A stretch of 15,187 bases of DNA from DATCSE01 sp036568605 (GTDB lineage: Bacteria > Pseudomonadota > Gammaproteobacteria > Burkholderiales > Burkholderiaceae_C), in NCBI GenBank assembly GCA_036568605.1, contig DATCSE010000219.1, positions 1 through 15,187 of the forward strand. Reading direction: 5' to 3'. How positions within the stretch are numbered: the first letter of the stretch is position 1; the number at the start of each line of letters is the position of its first letter. The notes beneath the pieces were generated by a model, which was given only the letters and a program-made list of their open reading frames with translations, made no database searches and was not told where the DNA came from. The position numbers and the translations under genes are program-made. Below, in pieces: positions 1 to 5,928 of the stretch.

Positions 1-171
1 CGCGAGATGAATGCGCGGCTGGGCCTGCCGAGCGGGCTCGCGGCGATGGGCGTCGAGCGCGACTGGTTCGAGCGCATCATCGACGGGGCGATGGCCGATC
101 ACTGCCACAAGACCAATCCGCGGATCGCGAGCCGCGAGGACTATCGGGAGATGCTCGAAGCGTCGATGTGA
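1..171 (+). CDS. Iron-containing alcohol dehydrogenase, C-terminal fragment (5' end outside window)
   Basis: The last 56 codons of a gene that begins before the window; it ends with TGA at 169-171. The peptide contains LGLPSGLAAMGV, then DWFERIIDGAMADHC, then HKTNPRIASREDYREML, which is the usual C-terminal pattern of group III Fe-dependent alcohol dehydrogenases (GLPSGL; D-x-C-x-x-TNPR; DY-x-x-ML near the end). Family members reduce aldehydes or oxidise alcohols with NAD(P)H and a divalent iron in a cytoplasmic enzyme. The iron-binding residues and the nucleotide-binding domain lie upstream and cannot be checked, so the substrate is unknown. The gene converges on rpoS, with a palindromic repeat in the roughly 100-base gap. 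The family call is fairly secure; a specific member cannot be named. Confidence 0.85.
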   Translation, partial: REMNARLGLPSGLAAMGVERDWFERIIDGAMADHCHKTNPRIASREDYREMLEASM

Positions 172-179
172 GCGTGGTT

Positions 180-245
180 CCGTTCGCCCTGAGCCTGTCG
201 AAGGGCGGCGCGCCACCAAGGCTTCGACAGGCTCAGCCCGAACGG
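180..245. repeat. Long imperfect palindrome (REP-like) between convergent genes
   Basis: Two 24-base arms, 180-203 and 222-245, are inverted copies with only two mismatches (CCC versus GGG context in the middle) around an 18-base loop. The arms contain GCTTCGACAGGCTCAG and its complement. I recall similar TTCGACA-GCTCAG palindromes scattered between genes in many beta- and gammaproteobacterial genomes. It lies between two gene 3' ends, where such repeats usually sit and can act as bidirectional terminators or RNA-stabilising hairpins. No T-tract follows either arm, so a classical intrinsic terminator is not evident. Confidence 0.75.
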
Positions 246-273
246 TGTGGATCCCGCGGCCCGGACGGGCGAT

Positions 274-1413
274 TCAGAACAACGAGTCCCGATCGATCCC
301 CTGCCGCGCCATCCGACGCTTCAGCTTCAGCAGCGCCTCCTGCTGGATCTGCCGGATGCGCTCGCGCGTCAGGCCCAACCGCTCGGCCAGCACCTCGAGC
401 GTCTCCGGCTCGCGGTCACCGAGGCCGTAGCGGCCGGTGACGACCTCGCGCTCGCGCTCGTTCAGCTCGTCGAGCCCATGGTGCAGCAGCAGGTCGACCT
501 CATGGCTCAACGTGTGACCCATCGGATCGCTCGCGCCGTCATCGGCCACGCCGTCGAGCAGCGTCTCCGAATGCCCGTCGGCCTGATGCCGCTCGAGCGG
601 CGCATCCAGCGACGTGGGCTGCTCGGCGTAACGCAGCAGGTCGCTGACCTCCTGCACCGGCCGGCCGACGGCCGCGGCCACGTCCTCGACGCGCACCGGC
701 CTTTCGCCGCCCTGCCCTGCGCTGGCCGACGCTGCCTCGAGCGCACGCCGCGCCTTCAGCACCTGGTTCAGCTCGCGTACCACGTGCACCGGCAGCCGCA
801 CGAGCCGCGCCTGGTGCATGATCGCGCGCTCGATGTTCTGCCGCACCCACCACGACGCATAGGTCGAGAAGCGGAAGCCGCGCTCGGGCTCGAACTTGCC
901 GATCGAGTGCATCAGGCCCAGGTTGCCCTCTTCGATCAGGTCCGTCATCGGCAGACCGCGGCCCAGGTAGTTCTTCGCGATGCTGACGACCAGCCGCAGG
1001 TTGTGCTCGATCATCGCCTGGCGCGCGGCGAAATCGCCGCTGCGTGCGCGGGTCGCCATCTCGTATTCCTGCTGCGGCGTCAGCAGCGGCGCGCGGCGGA
1101 TCTCGCGCAGGTAGATCTGCAAGGTGTTGCTCGCGTCGACGTCGCCCGGCGCCAGATCGGCACCGCCGCGTTCGCCGCTCGCCGCGGCGCTGTCGTCGCC
1201 GTTCTCGTAGCCTTCGGCGCCGTTGCCGCTTCCGTTGCCGCTGGCGGATGCCTCGGCAGGATCGGCCATCAGGTCGAGCCGGCCGCCGTCATGCGGCTCG
1301 ACCGGCGATCGTTCGGTGCTCAGCGCGGTCGGGTGACCGTTGGCGTGTGCCAAAGGGGCGACCCCGCCCGACACATCGACAGACCCGGCGAGCTGCGTGC
1401 GCTTGCGGGCCAT
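274..1413 (-). CDS. rpoS: RNA polymerase sigma factor RpoS (sigma-38)
   Basis: Stationary-phase/general-stress sigma factor that directs core RNA polymerase to stress promoters. The 379-residue product has a low-complexity Gly/Ser/Ala-rich N-terminus (about 1-94). Region 1.2-2 follows (95-208; NTLQIYLREI, then EHNLRLVVSIAKNYLGRG, DLIEEGNLGLMHSIGKFEP, FSTYASWWVRQNIERAI), then region 3 (about 215-285) and region 4 (about 305-369) with the HTH ETLEVLAERLGLTRERIRQI. The E. coli protein is about 330 residues, so the extra length is mostly N-terminal, as in other Burkholderiales as I recall. The ATG at 1413 is preceded by GAGGTG at good spacing. Position after nlpD, 28 bases downstream, matches the classical nlpD-rpoS arrangement, in which E. 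coli rpoS is also transcribed from a promoter inside nlpD; such a promoter was not identified here. Confidence 0.97.
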   Translation of the reverse strand: MARKRTQLAGSVDVSGGVAPLAHANGHPTALSTERSPVEPHDGGRLDLMADPAEASASGNGSGNGAEGYENGDDSAAASGERGGADLAPGDVDASNTLQIYLREIRRAPLLTPQQEYEMATRARSGDFAARQAMIEHNLRLVVSIAKNYLGRGLPMTDLIEEGNLGLMHSIGKFEPERGFRFSTYASWWVRQNIERAIMHQARLVRLPVHVVRELNQVLKARRALEAASASAGQGGERPVRVEDVAAAVGRPVQEVSDLLRYAEQPTSLDAPLERHQADGHSETLLDGVADDGASDPMGHTLSHEVDLLLHHGLDELNEREREVVTGRYGLGDREPETLEVLAERLGLTRERIRQIQQEALLKLKRRMARQGIDRDSLF

Positions 1414-1441
1414 GGTCCATCACCTCGATACGACATTGCCG

Positions 1442-2353
1442 TCAACGCGGCGGCAGCAGCTTCGCCGGGTCGATCGGCTTGCCCTGACGCCGGATCTCGA
1501 AATGCAGCCGCACGCTGTCGGCGTCGGTCGACCCCATTTCGGCGATTTTCTGGCCCTTGCGCACGGCTTGATCGTCCTTCACCAGGAGAGTCTGATTGTG
1601 CGCGTACGCCGTCAAGTAGGTGTTGTTGTGCTTGATGATCACGAGGTTGCCGTAGCCGCGCAGCCCCGCGCCGGCGTAGACGACGCGGCCGTCCGCTGCC
1701 GCGAGCACCGGGTCGCCGGCCTTGCCGCCGATGGCCAATCCCTTGACCTTGCCTTCCTCGAAGTTGCCGACCACCGGGCCTGACGCAGGCCAGCCCCAGT
1801 TGATGTCGTCGTCGCCGTCGCGCGGTGCCGGCGTGGGGCTGGTGGTCGACACGGTGGGCGGCGCGCTCGGCGCAGGCGCAGCGCTCGCGCCGCTCACCGC
1901 GCCGACAGCGGGCTTCGCATCGAGCGGCTTGGTCTCGACCTTCGCTGTCGTGACGGGCTTGCTCGATGCGGCGCTCGGATCCACGTCCGGCGGCACGACG
2001 CGCAGCGTCTGCCCGACCTCGATGCGGTCCGGGTTCTCGATGTTGTTCCACTTCGCCAGGTCTTTCCAGCTCTGGCCGTTCTCGAGCCCGATGCGGATCA
2101 GCCTGTCGCCCGGCTTCACGGTGTAGTAGCCCGGCTTGCCCGCGTTCTCGGCACCCGGCAGCGGCTTGGTCGCTTCGGCCGGCGCGGGCACAGCCTCGGC
2201 CGATGCCACGCCGTTGGTCGCGACCGGCGCGCGGCCGCCCGCGTTGCGGTCCTCGACCGGCGCACGGTTGTGCGTGGTGCTGCAACCCGCGAACAACGCG
2301 AGCGCTGCCAACACCCCACTCACGCAACCCAACCGCATCGTCTTACTCAGCAT
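1442..2353 (-). CDS. nlpD: Lipoprotein NlpD: LysM plus degenerate LytM (M23-like) domain
   Basis: Outer-membrane lipoprotein that in well-studied bacteria activates the amidase AmiC for daughter-cell separation. The 303-residue product has a lipoprotein signal peptide with lipobox LFAGC (Cys24 lipidated). A LysM peptidoglycan-binding domain follows at about 76-120 (GYYTVKPGDRLIRIG to VGQTLRVV), then a Pro/Ala/Thr-rich linker (about 121-184) and a LytM/M23-type domain (186-296). In that domain the first metal-binding His of active peptidases is absent (NFEEGKVKGLAIGG where H-x-x-x-D is expected). Later histidines remain (AYAHNQ, His252; LHFEIR, His284). Loss of the zinc site fits an amidase activator rather than an enzyme. 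An alternative start at Met6 (2338) would still leave a usable signal peptide. It sits 52 bases after pcm and just before rpoS, as is conserved in proteobacteria. Confidence 0.95.
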   Translation of the reverse strand: MLSKTMRLGCVSGVLAALALFAGCSTTHNRAPVEDRNAGGRAPVATNGVASAEAVPAPAEATKPLPGAENAGKPGYYTVKPGDRLIRIGLENGQSWKDLAKWNNIENPDRIEVGQTLRVVPPDVDPSAASSKPVTTAKVETKPLDAKPAVGAVSGASAAPAPSAPPTVSTTSPTPAPRDGDDDINWGWPASGPVVGNFEEGKVKGLAIGGKAGDPVLAAADGRVVYAGAGLRGYGNLVIIKHNNTYLTAYAHNQTLLVKDDQAVRKGQKIAEMGSTDADSVRLHFEIRRQGKPIDPAKLLPPR

Positions 2354-2405
2354 GTATTCGCTTTCTCGTGCAGCGCACGGGCGACCACTGTCGCTCGTGT
2401 GCGCC

Positions 2406-3230
2406 TCATCCGGCCATGCCGGATTTTAGGGGGACGAAATGAACGGCCTCGTACATGGCCTGCTCGATTCCGTGTTCGTGGCGATCGACCACGACCAGGA
2501 CTTGACGCTCCGTGCCGGGCTGTCGAACCGGCGTGACCAGCCGCCCGCCGATCGCGAGCTGCTCCAGCCATGCAGCCGGTACCGCGTCGCCGCCGGCGGC
2601 CGCGATGATGCTGTCGTACGGTGCGTTCGGCGGGTGGCCGCGCATGCCGTCACCATACACCAGCCGCAGGTGCGCGGGCCGCAGCGGCGCGAGCAGTTCG
2701 CGCGCCTTGTCGTGCAGCGGGCGCAGCCGCTCGATCGAGACCACGTGCTGCGCGAGCGCCGCCAGCACCGCGGCCTGGTAACCGCAGCCCGTGCCGATCT
2801 CGAGCACACGGCCGAGCTGCTGCGCGCGCCGCGCGTTGGCCCCGCCCATCAGCAGCTCGATCATGCGGGCGACGACCGAGGGCTTCGAGATCGTCTGCCC
2901 ATGGCCGATCGGCAGGCTCGTGTCTTCGTAGGCCTGCGTGACCAGCGCCGCATCGACGAAACGATGGCGCGGCACCTGCGCCATCGCGTCGAGCACGCGC
3001 GTATCGCGCACGCCGACTTCGGCCTGCAGCCGCGCGACCATGCGCCGGCGCACGTCGGCCGAATCGAGGCCCAGGCCGCTTGGCGCATGCTGGCGTGCCG
3101 CATCGCGCTGCGCCTGCTGCACCGGCGCCTGCGGCCGCAGCACCGTGCGGCGCGGCGCGGGCACGCCACCGCCGGCGATCTCGGTCAGCCGCAGCGGGAA
3201 CTTGCGGCCGCGCCGCGCCGGATCGTTCAT
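2406..3230 (-). CDS. pcm: Protein-L-isoaspartate O-methyltransferase
   Basis: Cytoplasmic SAM-dependent repair enzyme that methylates L-isoaspartyl residues formed by spontaneous deamidation or isomerisation, starting their return to normal aspartate. Visible motifs in the 274-residue product are PIGHGQTISKP (107-117), typical of the family, and the SAM-binding motif I VLEIGTGCGYQAAV (142-155). VSIER (164-168) is the motif II acidic end, followed by VYGDGMRG and the C-terminal GGRLVTPV strand. The start ATG at 3230 is chosen because it overlaps the surE stop as ATGA, which implies translational coupling; the frame stays open further upstream but runs inside surE. Compared with the roughly 208-residue E. 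coli enzyme there is an N-terminal extension of about 55 residues, basic and Gln/Ala-rich, with no recognisable domain. Confidence 0.95.
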   Translation of the reverse strand: MNDPARRGRKFPLRLTEIAGGGVPAPRRTVLRPQAPVQQAQRDAARQHAPSGLGLDSADVRRRMVARLQAEVGVRDTRVLDAMAQVPRHRFVDAALVTQAYEDTSLPIGHGQTISKPSVVARMIELLMGGANARRAQQLGRVLEIGTGCGYQAAVLAALAQHVVSIERLRPLHDKARELLAPLRPAHLRLVYGDGMRGHPPNAPYDSIIAAAGGDAVPAAWLEQLAIGGRLVTPVRQPGTERQVLVVVDRHEHGIEQAMYEAVHFVPLKSGMAG

Positions 3231-3994
3231 GGGGTGGCCGTGGAGGCCGGCGTCGCCAGCCACGTGCGCCAGTCGCCCAGCGTCGCATGCTCGGTGAGGT
3301 CGACCTGCAGCGGCGTCACCGAGACCTGGCCGTTTGCGGTCGCGTGGAAGTCGGTGCCGGGACCGGCTTCGCGCGCATCGCCGGCCGGGCCGATCCAGTA
3401 CAGCGCTTCGCCGCGCGGGCTCATCTGTCGGATCAGCGGCTCGCTCGCGTGACGTCGGCCGAGCCGCGTGATCACGCGTGGCAGCGCGTCGGCATCGGGC
3501 CGGTTCGGGATGTTGACGTTGAGCAGCCACGGCGTGTTCAGCGGCGGCCGGCTCAGCACCTGTTCGATCACGCTGCGGGCCACGCGCGCCGCGGCGTCGA
3601 GCTCGGCCCAGCCTTTCGTGACCTGGGAGAACGCGATCGCCGGAATGCCGAACAGGTAGCCTTCCATCGCCGCGGCCACGGTGCCCGAGTAGATCGTGTC
3701 GTCGCCCATGTTGGCGCCGTTGTTGATGCCCGAGACGACGAGGTCGGGCCGGTGCGGCAGCACGCCGGTCAGCGCGAGGTGCACGCAGTCCGACGGCGTG
3801 CCGTTGACGTACAGGAAGCCGTTGGCCGCGGTGTGCACCGACAGCGGCCGGTTCAGCGTCAGAGAGTTGGAAGTGCCGCTCGCGTTCTGCTCGGGAGCCA
3901 CCACGTCGAGCTCGCCGAGGCCCTCGCAGGCTTTCACGAGCGCCGCGAGGCCGGGCGCGAGATAACCGTCGTCATTGGCGATGAGGATGCGCAT
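3227..3994 (-). CDS. surE: 5'/3'-nucleotidase SurE (survival protein)
   Basis: Metal-dependent phosphatase that removes phosphate from nucleoside monophosphates and is linked to stationary-phase survival. The 255-residue length is normal for the family. The N-terminus MRILIANDDGYLAPG carries the metal-binding Asp8-Asp9 pair. Ser39 lies in PEQNASGTSNS, and the SGINNGANMGDDTIYSGTV block (88-106) supplies the metal-ligand Asn and the family signature. The gene heads the surE-pcm-nlpD-rpoS series; its TGA overlaps the pcm ATG. No clear Shine-Dalgarno precedes the ATG at 3994. A -10-like TACAAT lies only 7 bases upstream on the same strand, so a nearly leaderless transcript is possible. Confidence 0.97.
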   Translation of the reverse strand: MRILIANDDGYLAPGLAALVKACEGLGELDVVAPEQNASGTSNSLTLNRPLSVHTAANGFLYVNGTPSDCVHLALTGVLPHRPDLVVSGINNGANMGDDTIYSGTVAAAMEGYLFGIPAIAFSQVTKGWAELDAAARVARSVIEQVLSRPPLNTPWLLNVNIPNRPDADALPRVITRLGRRHASEPLIRQMSPRGEALYWIGPAGDAREAGPGTDFHATANGQVSVTPLQVDLTEHATLGDWRTWLATPASTATP

Positions 3995-4001
3995 GCAACC
4001 G

Positions 4002-4033
4002 ATTGTAGGCAGACGCGTCGCATCGGCGACGCG
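4002..4033 (-). promoter_or_regulatory. Candidate surE promoter/operator: TACAAT box and 8-bp inverted repeat
   Basis: On the - strand TACAAT (4007-4002) matches the -10 consensus in five of six positions and ends 7 bases before the surE ATG. No good -35 hexamer is present at 17 bases. Just upstream lies the perfect inverted repeat CGCGTCGC-ATCG-GCGACGCG (4014-4021 and 4026-4033), which could be an operator or a short hairpin. It sits in the 108-base divergent gap shared with the oxidoreductase gene on the + strand, so it might affect both. Both assignments are inference from sequence pattern alone. Confidence 0.35.
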
Positions 4034-4102
4034 CGCGCACGAGGCCGCTGCGTATCATCGTCTCGGACATCACAGCGTCATCGATAACGAGGAGACGACG
4101 AC

Positions 4103-5080
4103 ATGCACGCTTGGCTCTGCGAGAACCCGATCGGCGTCGAGGCGCTGACGTGGAAGGAATTGCCGACGCCCGAGCCCAAGGCCGGCGAGGTGCGGGTCGC
4201 GATCCGCGCGGCGAGCTTGAACTTCCCCGATCTGCTGATCGTGCAGAACAAGTACCAGATGAAGCCGCCGCTGCCGTTCGTGCCGGGGTCGGAATACGCC
4301 GGCGTCGTCGATGCGGTCGGCGACGGCGTCGGCCATCTGAAAGTCGGCGATCCGGTGGCCGCGTTCGCCGGGACCGGCGGGTTCGGCACCCATGCGGTCG
4401 TCAATGCCGCGCTGGTGATGCCGCTGCCGCCGGGCTTCGCGTTCGATGACGCGGCGGCGTTCATCCTGACCTACGGCACGACCCACCACGCGCTGATCGA
4501 CCGCGCCGCGCTGAAGGCCGGCGAGACCGTGCTCGTGCTCGGTGCAGCCGGCGGCGTCGGCACCGCCGCAATCCAGATCGCGAAGACGGTCGGCGCACGC
4601 GTGATCGCCGCCGCGTCCAGCGACGAGAAATGCGCGCTGTGCCGCGAGATCGGCGCCGATGCGGCGATCAACTACAGCCGCGGCAACATCCGCGACGAGC
4701 TGAAGGCCCTGACCGACGGCAAAGGGCCGGACGTGGTTTACGACCCGGTCGGCGGCGATCTCGCCGAGCCGGTGTTTCGTTCGATCGCATGGCGCGGCCG
4801 TTACCTGGTCGTGGGCTTCGCGCAGGGGGCGATCCCGTCGCTGCCGCTGAACCTGGCGCTGCTGAAGGGTGCCTCGCTGGTCGGCGTGTTCTGGGGCGAC
4901 TTCGCGCGCCGCGAGCCCAAGGCCAACGCGAAGGCGCTGGGCGAGCTGGCGCAGTGGTACGCGCAGGGCAAGATCAAGCCGGTGATCGACAGCCGACTGC
5001 CGATGCAGGAGCTGCCGGCGGCCTATGCCCGCATGGGCAGCCGCCAGGTGCGCGGCAAGCTCGTGATGACCAACGGGTGA
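4103..5080 (+). CDS. NADPH:quinone oxidoreductase-like MDR family protein
   Basis: Medium-chain dehydrogenase/reductase of the zinc-independent quinone oxidoreductase type, 325 residues, expected in the cytoplasm. The N-terminal GroES-like domain (about 1-125) has NFPDLLIVQNKY and the PFVPGSEYAGVV motif. The Rossmann domain has VLVLGAAGGVGTAAIQIA (143-160) for NADPH binding, then GADAAINY and VYDPVGG. The cysteine and histidine pattern of zinc alcohol dehydrogenases is missing. Family enzymes reduce quinones or activated double bonds; the substrate cannot be told from sequence. A GAGGAG ribosome-binding site precedes the ATG. It is divergent from surE and 94 bases ahead of the response regulator; a link to the signalling genes is not evident. 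Confidence 0.92.
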   Translation: MHAWLCENPIGVEALTWKELPTPEPKAGEVRVAIRAASLNFPDLLIVQNKYQMKPPLPFVPGSEYAGVVDAVGDGVGHLKVGDPVAAFAGTGGFGTHAVVNAALVMPLPPGFAFDDAAAFILTYGTTHHALIDRAALKAGETVLVLGAAGGVGTAAIQIAKTVGARVIAAASSDEKCALCREIGADAAINYSRGNIRDELKALTDGKGPDVVYDPVGGDLAEPVFRSIAWRGRYLVVGFAQGAIPSLPLNLALLKGASLVGVFWGDFARREPKANAKALGELAQWYAQGKIKPVIDSRLPMQELPAAYARMGSRQVRGKLVMTNG

Positions 5081-5174
5081 GCCGCAAACCCCTGACTGCG
5101 CTGTCATGGCGCGGTGAATCAGAGCGGCATTGCGCTACCATCGGCCCGATACAAGAACAAGGGGCCTGAAGGGA

Positions 5175-5909
5175 ATGCCAGTCAAGGTACTCATCGTCGA
5201 GGACAACCCGGTCGCACGCAGCTTCCTGAGCCGCGTCGTGCGGGAGAGTTTCAGCGACGCGCTGATGGTCACCGAAGCCGGCGATCTGGAAAGTGCGCGT
5301 CGCCAACTGGCGCTGACGCAGACGTCGGCGACCAGCGATCCGTACAAGCTGATCCTCGTCGATCTCGAGCTGCCGGACGGAAACGGCATGGAGCTGCTGG
5401 CCGAGCTGGGCCAGTACCCGGCCACGAAGATCGTCACGACGCTCTACTCCGACGACGATCACCTGTTCCCCGCGCTGCAATGCGGCGCCGACGGCTACCT
5501 GCTGAAGGAAGACCGCTTCGAGGTGCTGGTCGAGGAGCTGCAGAAGATCGTGCGCGGCCAGCCTCCGCTGTCGCCGGCGATCGCGCGCCGGCTGCTGACC
5601 CACTTCCGGCACGGGCCTCCGGGCCCCGGGGTACCGAACTCCGGGCCTATCCCGCTGTCCCCGGGGCTGCAGACCAGCCGCCCGGTCGCCAGCGGCCGCG
5701 GCGCGCCGCTGGACCACGAGCGCCTGACCCCGCGCGAGAGCGAGGTGCTGACCTATCTGAGCAAGGGCTTCACGATCAAGGAGATCGCGAGCCTGATGGG
5801 CATCAAGTGGTTCACGGTCAACGACCACATCAAGTCGATCTACAAGAAGCTCAACGTCTCGAGCCGCGCCGAAGCGGCCGTGCTGGCCAGCAAGCAAGGG
5901 CTGGTCTGA
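5175..5909 (+). CDS. NarL/FixJ-family response regulator
   Basis: Two-component response regulator and DNA-binding transcription factor, 244 residues. The receiver domain (1-125) shows the acidic pair in VLIVEDN (Glu9-Asp10) and phospho-acceptor Asp63 in LILVDLELPDGNG. The Thr88/Thr89 switch residue lies in KIVTTLYSDDD and conserved Lys111 in GYLLKED. A Pro/Gly-rich linker (about 146-180) leads to a LuxR-type HTH (about 183-240): LTPRESEVLTYLSKG, IKEIASLMGIKWFTVNDHIKSIYKKL. The ATG at 5175 is used because the receiver fold begins there; the frame is open upstream only to a TTG at 5130. The kinase gene starts 19 bases after the stop, so the two are almost certainly one operon and a cognate pair. 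Confidence 0.94.
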   Translation: MPVKVLIVEDNPVARSFLSRVVRESFSDALMVTEAGDLESARRQLALTQTSATSDPYKLILVDLELPDGNGMELLAELGQYPATKIVTTLYSDDDHLFPALQCGADGYLLKEDRFEVLVEELQKIVRGQPPLSPAIARRLLTHFRHGPPGPGVPNSGPIPLSPGLQTSRPVASGRGAPLDHERLTPRESEVLTYLSKGFTIKEIASLMGIKWFTVNDHIKSIYKKLNVSSRAEAAVLASKQGLV

Positions 5910-5928
5910 GGTCCGTCAAGGGCTGCAC

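Noticed and set aside
3231..3530. Upstream extension of pcm to the first ATG of the open frame
   Set aside because: It would lie almost wholly inside surE and encode no family-like sequence; the ATGA overlap start at 3230 is far better supported.
2439..4087. Two long + strand frames opposite pcm and surE
   Set aside because: Both lie over genes with clear catalytic motifs on the - strand, and their products are Arg/Ala-rich with no domain.
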